A DNA stretch of 58,829 nucleotides from Mycolicibacterium vaccae NBRC 14118 = CIP 105934 (GCF_001552715.1 NZ_BCRS01000015.1:1-58829); one strand, 5' to 3'; shown: positions 9,887-18,634, counted from the stretch's first letter. Made by a program: numbers and translations. The notes: generated from the letters alone by a model not told the origin.

Positions 9887-9934
9887 GGTGTGACAGGATG
9901 GACGCCAGTTACGTTGCAAGCAAGGCTTTACACT
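9887..9934 (+). promoter_or_regulatory. Candidate wag31 control region
   Basis: In the 195-bp yggT-wag31 gap, GGTGTGACA (9887-9895) is the reverse complement of TGTCACACC, one base off the AGTCACACC repeat near sepF. TACACT at 9929-9934 is a plausible mycobacterial -10 hexamer (TANNNT), about 40 bp before the ATG. No convincing -35 lies 17 bp upstream. wag31 is a reported MtrA target in mycobacteria, which makes the GTGACA element worth testing. Confidence 0.35.
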
Positions 9935-9961
9935 TCGAATTCAGTTGACGGTCCAGACTTC

Positions 9962-9968
9962 AAGGGGG
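9962..9968 (+). promoter_or_regulatory. wag31 ribosome binding site (decides the start)
   Basis: AAGGGGG lies six bases before the ATG at 9975 and selects it over an in-frame TTG at 9945, which has no such site. The protein then starts [10 protein letters not shown], as in other mycobacteria. Confidence 0.75.
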
Positions 9969-9974
9969 CAGACA

Positions 9975-10793
9975 ATGCCGCTCACTCCTGCCGACGTGCA
10001 CAACGTGGCATTCAGCAAGCCACCTATTGGTAAGCGCGGCTACAACGAGGACGAGGTCGACGCGTTCCTCGACCTCGTCGAGAACGAGCTGTCCCGCCTC
10101 ATCGAGGAGAACAGTGACCTGCGTCAGCGGGTTGCTGAGCTGGACCAGGAACTGGCTCAGGCCAGGGCCGGCGAAGGCGCCTCCCAGCCGACCCAGACGC
10201 TGCCAGTCTACGAGCCGGAGCCCGAACCCGCACCGGCTCCGACGCCCGAGCCGGCCTACGAGGCTCCGCCCGCGCAGGCCGCAGCTCCCGCGATGGAGGA
10301 CCAGCATCTGCGGGCGGCCAAGGTGCTCAGCCTGGCCCAGGACACCGCGGACCGTCTGACCAACAGCGCCAAGGCCGAGTCGGAGAAGATGCTCGCCGAC
10401 GCCCGCGCTCAGGCCGACGCGATGGTCACCGAGGCCCGCCAGACCGCCGAGACCACGGTGACCGAGGCGCGTCAGCGCGCCGACGCGATGCTCGCCGATG
10501 CGCAGAGCCGGTCGGAGACCCAGCTGCGTCAGGCTCAGGAGAAGGCCGACGCCCTGCAGGCCGACGCCGAGCGCAAGCACTCCGAGATCATGGGAACCAT
10601 CAACCAGCAGCGCACGGTGCTCGAAGGCAGGCTCGAACAGCTGCGCACCTTCGAGCGCGAGTACCGCACCCGCCTCAAGACCTACCTGGAGTCTCAGCTC
10701 GAGGAGCTCGGTCAGCGCGGCTCGGCGGCACCCGTGGACTCCGGTGCCGGTAACGACGGTGGCTTCAATCAGTTCAACCGGGGCAACAACTAG
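9975..10793 (+). CDS. wag31: DivIVA-like polar growth scaffold Wag31
   Basis: Wag31 (DivIVA) coats the negatively curved poles and directs mycobacterial polar cell-wall synthesis. The 272-residue protein has the N-terminal membrane-binding DivIVA domain (1-60, with [19 protein letters not shown]). A Pro/Glu-rich linker (about 70-110) follows, then a long coiled coil (about 125-245) with repeated [13 protein letters not shown] heptads. Thr73 in QPTQTLP matches the PknA/PknB phosphorylation site of M. tuberculosis Wag31. The C-terminus ends FNQFNRGNN as in relatives. Confidence 0.97.
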   Translation: MPLTPADVHNVAFSKPPIGKRGYNEDEVDAFLDLVENELSRLIEENSDLRQRVAELDQELAQARAGEGASQPTQTLPVYEPEPEPAPAPTPEPAYEAPPAQAAAPAMEDQHLRAAKVLSLAQDTADRLTNSAKAESEKMLADARAQADAMVTEARQTAETTVTEARQRADAMLADAQSRSETQLRQAQEKADALQADAERKHSEIMGTINQQRTVLEGRLEQLRTFEREYRTRLKTYLESQLEELGQRGSAAPVDSGAGNDGGFNQFNRGNN

Positions 10794-10823
10794 TCACGTG
10801 CCGCTGCGAACCGGGTCTGACCC

Positions 10824-11219
10824 ATGCTGATCGCCGCGCTCGTCCTGGCCGTCATCGGCCTGGCGGCGTTGGTGATGGCCGTGGTCACCAGCAACGAACT
10901 CATCGCGTGGGTCTGTATCGCGGCCAGCGCCATCGGCGTCATCCTGTTGATCGTCGACGCCCTGCGGGAGCGGTCCCACCGCGATTCGGACGACGAATCC
11001 GATGACGAATCTGATGCGGCGGCAACTGATTCCGGCGATCCGGAGTCAGTCGGGTCCGACTACGAGGACTATCCGGACGAGGCGCCGATCGCCGAGGATT
11101 ACGACGACAACTACGACGGGTCTTTCGACGAGTCACCCGCCGGCTCGCCTGCCGAGGATCCGGCGGCGGTGGACGTCGAATCCGAGCCCCGCACCGACGG
11201 ACAGACCCCGAAGAACTGA
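10824..11219 (+). CDS. Small membrane protein with acidic tail (Rv2144c-like)
   Basis: The 131-residue protein has two adjacent membrane spans (1-22 and about 27-47, AWVCIAASAIGVILLIVDAL), a short basic turn (RERSHR), then about 80 residues very rich in Asp, Glu and Ser and low in hydrophobics. Homologues sit directly after wag31 in M. tuberculosis. Function is unknown; the acidic cytoplasmic tail could bind a basic partner. It starts 30 bp after wag31 and its stop is 6 bp from the convergent phosphoribosyltransferase gene. Confidence 0.8.
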   Translation: MLIAALVLAVIGLAALVMAVVTSNELIAWVCIAASAIGVILLIVDALRERSHRDSDDESDDESDAAATDSGDPESVGSDYEDYPDEAPIAEDYDDNYDGSFDESPAGSPAEDPAAVDVESEPRTDGQTPKN

Positions 11220-11225
11220 CTTCGC

Positions 11226-11897
11226 TCAGCGGTGGGCCGATTCGTGCCCGTCGGCCGGGGTGGCGAGTAGGTCGCGCACCTCGTCGTCGCTGACCTGGTG
11301 GAAATCGGCGAACACCTGGCCGACCGCACGGAAATCGGGTGGCATCGTCGAGCACACCACCTCGTCGGCCTCGGTGCGCAACCGTCGGCACACCGAGGCG
11401 GGGCCGACCGGTACCCCGACGATCACCCGCCGCGCGCCCGCCTGCCGCGCTGCGCGCACGGCCGCGATCATGCTGGCCCCGGTGGCGAGGCCGTCGTCGA
11501 CCAGGATCACGGTGCGCCCCTGCAGCATCAGCGGACCGCGGTCGCCGCGGTAGGCCTCTTCCCGGCGGTGCAGTTCGGTGGTCTCACGGTCCACGGCCTC
11601 CCGCACCGCGCTGTCGGCGATGCCGAGGTCGCGCACCAGGTCGTCGTTGAGCACTATCCCACCGCTGGTCAGCGCCCCCATCGCCAGCTCAGGCCACTGC
11701 GGGACCCCGAGCTTGCGTACCAGGCACACGTCCAGCGGCGCGCGCAGGTCGTGCGCGACCTCCCAGGCGACGGGAACGCCGCCGCGGGCCAGACCCAGCA
11801 CGAGCAGGTCCGGTTCGCCGCGATGGCGGGCCAGATCGCGCGCCAGTACCCGCCCCGCGTCGCGGCGGTCCCGGAATGTGCGCATCCTGTCGGCCAT
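11226..11897 (-). CDS. Phosphoribosyltransferase-domain protein (Rv2143-like)
   Basis: This is a type I PRTase-fold protein of 223 residues. The PRPP-binding loop VILVDDGLATGASM (about 131-144) is the defining motif, and LGLARGGVPVAWEVA near residue 35 matches the pyrophosphate loop region. The C-terminus carries the CSTMPPDFRAVGQVFADF stretch common to this actinobacterial family. The real substrate is unknown; such proteins often sit with erythromycin-esterase or hydrolase genes. The ATG at 11897 is preferred, with a second in-frame ATG four codons in. Confidence 0.85.
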   Translation of the reverse strand: MADRMRTFRDRRDAGRVLARDLARHRGEPDLLVLGLARGGVPVAWEVAHDLRAPLDVCLVRKLGVPQWPELAMGALTSGGIVLNDDLVRDLGIADSAVREAVDRETTELHRREEAYRGDRGPLMLQGRTVILVDDGLATGASMIAAVRAARQAGARRVIVGVPVGPASVCRRLRTEADEVVCSTMPPDFRAVGQVFADFHQVSDDEVRDLLATPADGHESAHR

Positions 11898-12000
11898 CGG
11901 ATCGTCCCGTGGCGGAATACCCTCGTGCAGTCGGCGGCAATCCGCGGCCGCGGCGGCGCCGAATGGTTACCGAAACCCCCCACCGTCACCCGGGAGCGCT

Positions 12001-13350
12001 ATGGGCATCGAGTACGAGTGCGTCGTCAACCACCCCCGTGACGAGGTCTGGCGGTGGCACTCCCGTCGCGGCGCGATGCGCCGGCTGGTACCGCCCTGGC
12101 AGCCGATGTCGGTGGTGTCCGAGGCGTCGTCACTGGCCGACGGGGTGGCGGTGCTCGGCCTGCCGGGCGGACTGCGGTGGGTGGCCCGCCATGACCCGAC
12201 GGCGTATGTGGAGGGCAGCCGGTTCGCCGACGAGCTCTCGTCCCACGGGCCCGCGTCCTGGCCGCCGCGGGTGATCGGGCGCTGGCGGCACACCCATTCG
12301 TTCACCGACGCCGGCAGCGGGACCCGGGTGTGCGACCGCGTCGAGGCCCCGGTGCCCGCCGCGGCACTGCGGTCCACGTTCGTCTACCGGCAGCGCCAGC
12401 TCACCGACGACCTCGCCGCCCATCGCAGGGCCGAGGTGGCCGGCGTCGCGCCGCTGACCGTGGCGATCACCGGGTCCTCCGGCCTGGTCGGCTCTGCGCT
12501 GTCGGCGTTCCTCAGTAGCGGTGGGCACCGGGTGATCCGGCTGGTCCGCGGCCCCGCCCAGAGTGAGGACGAACGTTGTTGGGAGCCAGAGGATCCGGCG
12601 CCGGAGCTGCTCGCAGGCGTCGACGCCGTCGTACACCTGGCCGGCGCGTCGATCGCGGGCCGCTTCACCGACAAGCACCGCGCCGCGATCCGGGACAGCC
12701 GCATCGCGCCGACCCGGTTGCTGGCCAGGGCCGCCGCGTCCGCGCCCGACGGGCCGCACACGTTCGTCAGCGCCTCGGCGATCGGGTTCTACGGCGCCGA
12801 CCGCGGTGACACCCAGCTCACCGAGGACAGTACGCGCGGCGAGGGCTTCCTGGCCGATGTGGTCACCGACTGGGAGGCGGCGACCGACCCCGCCCGCGAC
12901 GGCGGGTTGCGGGTGGTCAGGGTCCGCACCGGCATCGTCCAGGCCGCCAACGGCGGCACGCTGGCACTGTTACGCCCCCTGTTCGCGGCCGGGCTGGGTG
13001 GACGGTTGGGCAGCGGCAGGCAGTGGCTGTCCTGGATCGGCCTCGACGACCTCGTGGACGTGTACCACCGGGTGCTCTACGACCAGCGCTTCGACGGGCC
13101 GGTGAACGCGGTCGGGCCGGAGCCGGTCCGCAACACCGAGTACACCCGGGAGCTGGCGCGGGTGATGCACCGGCCCGCCGTGGTACCGGTTCCTGCACTG
13201 GGTCCGCGGATCCTGCTGGGCGCCGACGGTGCCCGCGAGCTGGCCGAGGCCAGCCAGCGGGTGGTGCCGGCCAAGCTGCTGGCGGCCGGGCATCCGTTCC
13301 GCCACCCCGACGTCGGTGACGCGCTGGCGCATCAGCTCGGACGTGGGTGA
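12001..13350 (+). CDS. TIGR01777-family epimerase-like protein with N-terminal SRPBCC domain
   Basis: The 449-residue two-domain protein has an N-terminal START/SRPBCC-type cavity domain (about 1-145, MGIEYECVVNHPRDEVW) and a C-terminal extended-SDR domain beginning VAITGSSGLVGSALSAFL (about 155). The latter carries the VVHLAGASIAGRF segment typical of TIGR01777 (YfcH/SulA-like nucleotide-sugar epimerase) proteins and the C-terminal RQVVPAKLLAAGHPFRHP-like DUF1731 end. Rv2216 of M. tuberculosis has this architecture. The ATG at 12001 follows a GGGAG site. The substrate is unknown. Its 3' end overlaps the convergent amidotransferase gene by 19 bp. Confidence 0.88.
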   Translation: MGIEYECVVNHPRDEVWRWHSRRGAMRRLVPPWQPMSVVSEASSLADGVAVLGLPGGLRWVARHDPTAYVEGSRFADELSSHGPASWPPRVIGRWRHTHSFTDAGSGTRVCDRVEAPVPAAALRSTFVYRQRQLTDDLAAHRRAEVAGVAPLTVAITGSSGLVGSALSAFLSSGGHRVIRLVRGPAQSEDERCWEPEDPAPELLAGVDAVVHLAGASIAGRFTDKHRAAIRDSRIAPTRLLARAAASAPDGPHTFVSASAIGFYGADRGDTQLTEDSTRGEGFLADVVTDWEAATDPARDGGLRVVRVRTGIVQAANGGTLALLRPLFAAGLGGRLGSGRQWLSWIGLDDLVDVYHRVLYDQRFDGPVNAVGPEPVRNTEYTRELARVMHRPAVVPVPALGPRILLGADGARELAEASQRVVPAKLLAAGHPFRHPDVGDALAHQLGRG

Positions 13351-14054
13351 CCGGCCACGTGGGTCAGGAACCCGCGCACCAGCGCCTGGATCCGGGGCGC
13401 GGTGTCCTCAGCGAGTTCTGTTGTGCGGGTGAGTAGTACGTCGTGATCCAGGCCGGCGGCGAGGACCTCGCCGTCGCGGTCGGCGGCCAGCCAGATCTTG
13501 AGCAGATCGGCGTCGATCTCGGGATGGAACTGCAGCGCGAGCGTGCGGCCCAGCACGAATGCCTGCGACGCGTTCGGTGTGCGCGCGATCTCGGTCGCGC
13601 CGGGCGGCAGGGTCCAGCGGTCGAAATGCCACTGGAACCACGGTCCGCCGGGGACGATCTCGGGCCGGTCGCTGAGCACGTCGTACCAGCCGATCTCCGG
13701 CCGCGGTGACCGCGCCACCGATCCGCCGAACGTCTGTGCCAGCAGCTGGCCGCCGAAACACACTCCCAGCAGGGCGATTCCGGCGTCCGCGGCGTCCCGG
13801 AGCAACTGCATCTCGGCGCCCACCCAGGTATGGCGCAACGCCTCGTCGTACACCGGCCAGCTGGCGCCCAGAGGGACGATCACGTCGTAACCGGCCGGGT
13901 CGGGGAAGGCCACCTCGCCGGCGGGGTCGTCGGCGCGCTCGGCGGGCACCACCTCGAACGTGTCGACGTCGAATCCCTCCGCGGCGAACGCGTCGCCCAG
14001 CAACGCCTCGGTCGCGATGTGCTCGTTGACCAGAAACAGAACCTTGGATGTCAC
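13332..14054 (-). CDS. Class I glutamine amidotransferase-like protein
   Basis: The 240-residue protein is a stand-alone class I GATase domain. The nucleophile elbow GVCFGGQ places Cys99, and LQFHPEI places His177 and Glu179, completing the triad. Such proteins resemble the GMP-synthase glutaminase half and are often annotated as type 1 glutamine amidotransferases of unknown acceptor. The GTG at 14054 starts right at the beta strand (TSKVLFLVNEH). An upstream in-frame ATG at 14117 would add 21 unrelated residues and overlap the divergent gene's start, so it is less likely. Confidence 0.85.
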   Translation of the reverse strand: MTSKVLFLVNEHIATEALLGDAFAAEGFDVDTFEVVPAERADDPAGEVAFPDPAGYDVIVPLGASWPVYDEALRHTWVGAEMQLLRDAADAGIALLGVCFGGQLLAQTFGGSVARSPRPEIGWYDVLSDRPEIVPGGPWFQWHFDRWTLPPGATEIARTPNASQAFVLGRTLALQFHPEIDADLLKIWLAADRDGEVLAAGLDHDVLLTRTTELAEDTAPRIQALVRGFLTHVAGHPRPS

Positions 14055-14101
14055 GCAGCCATTATTGACTCTCCCCCGAGGGGAGACCTCACCGTGGACA
14101 C

Positions 14102-14464
14102 ATGGCAACGGACACACACTCGGAATCGATCGCGTGGGCAGACCTGCCCGCGGCGGTCATCACGTATCTCACGTCACACCGCGACGGTGACGCGGACGGG
14201 GCGCTGGCCGCGTTCGCCGACCAGGCCACCGTCACCGACGAGGGCCATACCCACACCGGCCGGGCCGCGGTCGCCGGCTGGCTGACCACCGCGGGCAGCG
14301 AGTACACCTACACCACCGAGTTCCGCGCCGCCGCGAAGACCGGTGCCGGCGAATACGACGTGCTCCAACGCCTGGAGGGTGACTTTCCCGGCGGCGTGGC
14401 CGATCTGCACTACCGCTTCACCATGGCCGGTGAGCTGGTCGGCCGGCTGGTGATCGAGCCGTGA
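14102..14464 (+). CDS. SnoaL-like/NTF2-fold protein
   Basis: The 120-residue single-domain protein has the cone-shaped NTF2 fold pattern: an N-terminal helix (AAVITYLTSHRDGDADGALAAF), ATVTDEGHTHTGRAAVAGWL, and closing beta strands ending VGRLVIEP. SnoaL-like proteins bind small hydrophobic ligands, and many have unknown reactions. Its TGA overlaps the GTG of the following SDR gene, so the two are co-translated and may act on the same substrate. Confidence 0.8.
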   Translation: MATDTHSESIAWADLPAAVITYLTSHRDGDADGALAAFADQATVTDEGHTHTGRAAVAGWLTTAGSEYTYTTEFRAAAKTGAGEYDVLQRLEGDFPGGVADLHYRFTMAGELVGRLVIEP

Positions 14465-15303
14465 AGACCTGGTTCATCACCGGCGGTACACCCGGCGGAT
14501 TCGGCATGGCCCTCGCCGAGGCCGCGCTGGAGGCCGGGGACCGGGTGGCGGTGACGGTGCGCCGGCCCGCTGAACTGGTCAGCTGGGCCCGCGGGCACGG
14601 CGACCGCGTGCTGGTGGTCACCGCCGACGTCACCGATGGCGACCAGGTGCGCGCCGCCGTGCGCGCCGCCGAGAACCATTTCGGCGGCATCGACGTGCTG
14701 GTCAACAACGCAGGCCGCGGCTGGTTCGGCTCCGTCGAGGGGATGGACGAAGACCAGGTGCGGGCGATGTTCGAGCTGAACTTCTTCAGCGTGCCGACCG
14801 TCCTGCGGGCCGCGCTGCCGGGGATGCGGGCGCGGGGCAGCGGGTGGGTCGTGAACATGTCGTCGGTGGCGGGACTGCGCGGCACCACCGGCTTCGGTTA
14901 TTACAGCGCAACCAAGTTCGCGCTTGAGGGGCTTACCGAGGTGCTTCGCGACGAGCTGGCGTCGACCGGGATCCGGGTGCTGGCCGTGGAGCCCGGGGCG
15001 TTCCGCACCCGGGCCTACTCCGGGTTCGCCGACGAGCCCGTAGGCGAGTCGATCCCCGAGTATCAGCCGATGTTGCGCGAGGTCCGTGAGGCGATGGTCT
15101 CGGCCGACGGCAAGCAGCCCGGTGACCCTGGCCGCGGTGCCCGCGCCGTGCTCGCCGCCATGGCGCAGGAGCCGCCGCCGCAGCGCCTGGTGCTCGGCAG
15201 CGGTGGATTCGACGCGGTGGCCGACACGCTGGAGAGCGCGCTGGCCGAATTGCGCCGGAACGAAAACCTCTCCCGGGGGGCGGATTTCCCAGACGGGGAA
15301 TAG
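14461..15303 (+). CDS. Short-chain dehydrogenase/reductase
   Basis: This is a classical SDR of 280 residues with the nucleotide motif TGGTPGGFGMA (7-17), the structural NNAG motif (VLVNNAGRGWFG), a catalytic Ser in NMSSVAG and the YYSATKFALEG active-site Tyr-Lys. The unusual TGGTPGGFG variant of TGxxxGxG is common in this oxidoreductase subgroup. The GTG overlaps the preceding SnoaL-like gene. The substrate is unknown. An AT-rich control segment follows at 15331-15358. Confidence 0.9.
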   Translation: MKTWFITGGTPGGFGMALAEAALEAGDRVAVTVRRPAELVSWARGHGDRVLVVTADVTDGDQVRAAVRAAENHFGGIDVLVNNAGRGWFGSVEGMDEDQVRAMFELNFFSVPTVLRAALPGMRARGSGWVVNMSSVAGLRGTTGFGYYSATKFALEGLTEVLRDELASTGIRVLAVEPGAFRTRAYSGFADEPVGESIPEYQPMLREVREAMVSADGKQPGDPGRGARAVLAAMAQEPPPQRLVLGSGGFDAVADTLESALAELRRNENLSRGADFPDGE

Positions 15304-15333
15304 TCGCGGGATCGGAGGCGCTTTACCCGGCAA

Positions 15334-15352
15334 GCAATATGCAATATATTGC
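15334..15352. promoter_or_regulatory. Operator-like palindrome GCAATATATTGC with adjacent half-site
   Basis: GCAATATATTGC (15341-15352) is a perfect 12-bp palindrome, preceded by GCAATAT at 15334-15340 with no gap. TAGTCGC (15301-15307, covering the SDR stop) and GCGACTA (15351-15357) form an outer 7-bp inverted repeat. The AT-rich block lies 38 bp before the lipoprotein hydrolase ATG, where a repressor or activator site would sit. No cognate regulator is identified; the MerR gene at 16193-17020 is a neighbour. Confidence 0.5.
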
Positions 15353-15390
15353 GACTAGCCCCGGGCTGGTGACTTCGATGGAGGATGACG

Positions 15391-16203
15391 ATGAAGATCA
15401 GACAGGTGTTCGCGGTGGCGACCGCGAGCGTGGCGCTCACCGCGCTCAGTGCGTGCGGTGGGGCGGCCGCCGAGCCCGAGGCCGCGGCCGCCAAGCCCAC
15501 CGTGGTGCTCGTACACGGCGCTTTCGCCGATTCGTCCAGCTGGAACGGGGTGGTGCAGATTCTGCGTTCCGAGGGGTACCCCGTTGTGGCGGTGGCGAAT
15601 CCGCTGCGCGGTCTGCGTCCTGACGCCGACTATGTGCGCAGCGTCGTCGACCACGTCTCCGGACCTGTCGTGCTGGCAGGTCATTCCTACGGCGGGTCGG
15701 TGATGAGCGAGGCGGCCGACGGCGCGCCGAATGTGAAGGCGCTGGTGTACGTCGCCAGCTTCATCCTGGAGCCGGGGGAGAGCACCTCACAGCTGGCCGC
15801 CAGGTTCCCCGGCGCTGAGCTGGGTCCCGCGTTGGACACCGTGCCGTTCCCGCTTCCCGGCGGCGGCACCGGAAACGACCTCTACATCCGGCAGGACCAG
15901 TTCCAGAAGGTGTTCGCCGCCGACGTCGCCGAGAACCTCACCACGACGATGGCCGCGACCCAGCGGCCCATCGCCGCGACCGCGCTGGAGGATCCGGCCA
16001 CCAAGGCGGCATGGAAGAGCGTCCCGTCCTGGAACCTGGTCGCGACCGGGGATCTTGCCGTGCCGGCCGAGGCCGGGCGGTTCATGGGTGAGCGCGCGAA
16101 CGCACAGACCGTGGAGGTCGACGCCTCCCACGCGGTGACCGTGTCGCAGCCCGGAGCCGTCGCCGAGCTGATCGGCGCCGCGGCCGGTGCCGTCACGAGC
16201 TGA
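15391..16203 (+). CDS. Secreted lipoprotein alpha/beta hydrolase
   Basis: The 270-residue alpha/beta hydrolase resembles the EstC/hydroxynitrile-lyase-like group, with VVLVHGAFADSSSWNGV for the oxyanion region, AGHSYGGSV for the nucleophile elbow and a late HAVTVSQP for the catalytic His. A lipoprotein signal peptide ends at the lipobox LSAC with Cys22. The ATG at 15391 is preferred over the one at 15385 because GGAGG at 15380-15384 is then six bases upstream. The 3' end overlaps the convergent MerR gene by 11 bp. The substrate is unknown. Confidence 0.85.
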   Translation: MKIRQVFAVATASVALTALSACGGAAAEPEAAAAKPTVVLVHGAFADSSSWNGVVQILRSEGYPVVAVANPLRGLRPDADYVRSVVDHVSGPVVLAGHSYGGSVMSEAADGAPNVKALVYVASFILEPGESTSQLAARFPGAELGPALDTVPFPLPGGGTGNDLYIRQDQFQKVFAADVAENLTTTMAATQRPIAATALEDPATKAAWKSVPSWNLVATGDLAVPAEAGRFMGERANAQTVEVDASHAVTVSQPGAVAELIGAAAGAVTS

Positions 16204-17020
16204 CCGTCGGGCCGTCCGCGAGACGGAAGACGGGCCAACCGATCTCGGTGCGCCAGTCGGCGGACTCGGGCGTGTCGCGGGGGCCCACCGAGTAGATCTC
16301 GTGGATGGGCCCGTCGACGGCCAGCGCGTGGGTGACCACCCAGGTGCCCAGCCTGCCGTAGGTGACGTCGATGTCATCGTGTGCACCGGCGTGCACCGTG
16401 ACGGCGAGGTCGGCGGGCGGCAGGTCGACCACTTCGATGCGCCCCGATGCGCGAGGACGGCGGACCTGGCGGAAGACGGTGAACAGGCCGGACCCGTGGG
16501 TGAAGAATTCGTTGTCGTAGTGCCCGCCCGGCGGCCCGGTACGTTCCTCCGGACCGAAGGCGGCATCCAACTCGGCCATCGCCGAGTCATACCAGGTCAG
16601 CGAATCTTCCTGGCTGGCAATGCCGCTGATGGCGGCGACGGTGCGGGCAGGCACGGAGCGCAACTCGACGTCGATCTCGGCCGGTTCCGGATTGAGCAGG
16701 CGCTGCAGCGACACGACGGCGGCGCGGGTCCGGTCGAGTTCGGCCTCCAGCCTGCGGAGGTGGGCCGAGATCACCTCGGTGCGCTGCCGGGGGTCGTCGG
16801 TCGACAGGATGGACTCGACCTCGGCCAGCGGCACATCGAGTTGGCGCAGCCGATGGATCACCTGTGCGGTCGGGATCTGCTCGGCCGTGTAGTAGCGGTA
16901 GCCGGTGAAGTCGTCGACCCACGCCGGCTCCAACAGGCCCGCCTGGTGATAGCGGCGCAGCGTCCGCACGCTCAGGTGGGTCAACGTGGCGAATTCGCCG
17001 ATGCTCAGCCCTGGATGCAT
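16193..17020 (-). CDS. MerR-family transcriptional regulator with GyrI-like C-terminal domain
   Basis: The 275-residue regulator has an N-terminal MerR winged helix (IGEFATLTHLSVRTLRRYHQ, about 7-26, then YRYYTAEQIP). A dimerisation coiled coil (about 75-115) and a C-terminal GyrI/BmrR-like ligand domain (about 125-275) follow. Such proteins sense hydrophobic drugs or metabolites. The ATG at 17020 follows AGGAG. It is divergent from the GMC oxidoreductase gene across 69 bp, so that gene is the likely target. Confidence 0.88.
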   Translation of the reverse strand: MHPGLSIGEFATLTHLSVRTLRRYHQAGLLEPAWVDDFTGYRYYTAEQIPTAQVIHRLRQLDVPLAEVESILSTDDPRQRTEVISAHLRRLEAELDRTRAAVVSLQRLLNPEPAEIDVELRSVPARTVAAISGIASQEDSLTWYDSAMAELDAAFGPEERTGPPGGHYDNEFFTHGSGLFTVFRQVRRPRASGRIEVVDLPPADLAVTVHAGAHDDIDVTYGRLGTWVVTHALAVDGPIHEIYSVGPRDTPESADWRTEIGWPVFRLADGPTVSS

Positions 17021-17089
17021 GCGAACCGCTCCTTTCCCGCGTTTCTTTGTATGGAACTTATCGAACACATCTGTGAGTAAAGGAATTTC
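17021..17089. promoter_or_regulatory. MerR/GMC divergent control region
   Basis: This short AT-richer gap is shared by two divergent genes. It holds GAAC-TTATC-GAAC (17054-17066), a direct repeat with 9-bp period, and the AAAGGA ribosome site (17079-17084) of the GMC gene. MerR proteins bind between -35 and -10 in a long spacer; no unambiguous promoter pair can be assigned by eye. Confidence 0.35.
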
Positions 17090-18634
17090 ATGACTGTCTT
17101 GAACTCGGAGTCGAATCGGTCCGAGACGACTCGGTACGACTACATCATCGTCGGCGCCGGTTCGGCGGGTTGCGTGCTGGCGGCCCGGTTGTCGGAGGAC
17201 CCGGGCGTCAGGGTTCTTCTGCTGGAGTCCGGCCCCGAGGACACCAGGCCCGAGATCGCCGCGCCGCCTGTGTGGCCGGCATTGTGGGGGACCGAGGTCG
17301 ACTACGCCTATGGCACGGTCCCCCAGGCGGGCACCACCGGCCTGCGGCACGACTGGCCGAGAGGCCACACTCTCGGGGGCAGCAGCAGCATCAATGCGAT
17401 GGTGTTCCTGCGGGGGCACCCCAACGACTTCGACAGCTGGAACTGTCCCGGCTGGGACTACGAGTCGGTGCTGCCGTACTTCAAGCGCATGGAGACGGTC
17501 GACGGCGGTGATCGGCGCTATCGCGGCACAGACGGCCCGATGAGGCCGGCGCCGGCACATCCGGACGCGGCCAACCCGCTGTCCGAGGTGTTCCTCCGGG
17601 GTGCCGTCGCGGCCGGTTTCCCGGTCACCGACGATCCCAACGGCGCATGTGCCGAGGGCGTCGGCTGGCACGATCTGTCGATCACCGGCGGCACACGGCA
17701 GAGCGTTGCGACGGCGTATCTACACCCGGTGCGGGGCCGGCGGCCCAATCTGACCGTGCTGACCGGCGCTCGGGCACACAGACTGATCATCGACGGAAAC
17801 CGTTGCACAGGAGTTGAATTCGATCGGGCGGGACGGTCCTTGTCGGCATACGCAGAGGCGGAGGTGATTGTCAGCGCGGGTGCGGTGGACTCGCCGCGAC
17901 TGCTGTTGCTGTCCGGTGTCGGTCCGGCGGCCGAACTCGAAGCCGTCGGCGTCGACGTGGTCCACGACCTGCCCGGGGTAGGCCGGAATCTGCACGACCA
18001 CCCGGTGTGCGGGGTGGTGTACGAAGCCGCGCAGCCGCTACCCGTCGGACAGAACAACCACGCCGAGACGTCGCTGGTGTGGCGCAGTGGTCCCTCGGTC
18101 GACGGCCCGGACATGCAGCTGATGTTCATCCACCTGCCGTTCGTCCCTCCGCACCTGTCGGCACCGGCGAACAGTTTCACGTTCGGGGTCGCGGTGATGG
18201 CGCCCGAGGCGCGCGGCTCGATCCGTCTGGCGGGGCCGCAACCGGAGCTTGCGCCGCTCATCGACCCGAACTACCTCGGCGCGGAGTCCGACGTACGGCG
18301 GATGGTCGACGGTATCGGGGTGGCCCGTGAGATCGCGGCCACCGAGCCGTTTGCCCAGTGGCGTGGCCGCGAGGTACTGCCCGGGCCCGAGGCCGCCGAT
18401 CCGAAGGCGCTGCGCGCGTTCCTGGCCACCGCCACCGGCACCTATTTCCACCCGGTGGGCACCTGCATGATGGGGTCGGGCCCCGCCGCGGTGGTGGATC
18501 CCCAGTTGCGGGTGCACGGCCTCGACGGCGTGCGGGTGGTGGACGCGTCGGTGATGCCCAGGGTCGTGTCGGTCAACACCAACGCCGCGACGATCATGAT
18601 CGGGGAGAAGGGCGCTGACCTGATCCGGGGCTGA
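17090..18634 (+). CDS. GMC-family FAD-dependent oxidoreductase (choline/alcohol dehydrogenase-like)
   Basis: The 514-residue flavoprotein has the FAD-binding YDYIIVGAGSAGCVLAARL motif (about 17-35). It also has GMC signature 1 (RGHTLGGSSSINAMVFLRG), signature 2 (VSAGAVDSPRLLLLSGVG) and the C-terminal catalytic HPVGTCMMG plus VNTNAATIMIGEKGAD. Family members oxidise primary or secondary alcohols, including choline and polyethylene glycol. The alcohol oxidised here is not deducible. It is probably controlled by the divergent MerR protein; a GntR gene follows after 15 bp. Confidence 0.9.
   Translation: MTVLNSESNRSETTRYDYIIVGAGSAGCVLAARLSEDPGVRVLLLESGPEDTRPEIAAPPVWPALWGTEVDYAYGTVPQAGTTGLRHDWPRGHTLGGSSSINAMVFLRGHPNDFDSWNCPGWDYESVLPYFKRMETVDGGDRRYRGTDGPMRPAPAHPDAANPLSEVFLRGAVAAGFPVTDDPNGACAEGVGWHDLSITGGTRQSVATAYLHPVRGRRPNLTVLTGARAHRLIIDGNRCTGVEFDRAGRSLSAYAEAEVIVSAGAVDSPRLLLLSGVGPAAELEAVGVDVVHDLPGVGRNLHDHPVCGVVYEAAQPLPVGQNNHAETSLVWRSGPSVDGPDMQLMFIHLPFVPPHLSAPANSFTFGVAVMAPEARGSIRLAGPQPELAPLIDPNYLGAESDVRRMVDGIGVAREIAATEPFAQWRGREVLPGPEAADPKALRAFLATATGTYFHPVGTCMMGSGPAAVVDPQLRVHGLDGVRVVDASVMPRVVSVNTNAATIMIGEKGADLIRG

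Noticed and set aside
9945..9974. TTG start for wag31 giving ten more residues
   Set aside because: The ATG at 9975 has a strong ribosome site and gives the conserved N-terminus required for membrane binding.
14055..14117. Upstream ATG start for the glutamine amidotransferase
   Set aside because: It would add 21 residues without homology and overlap the start of the divergent SnoaL-like gene.
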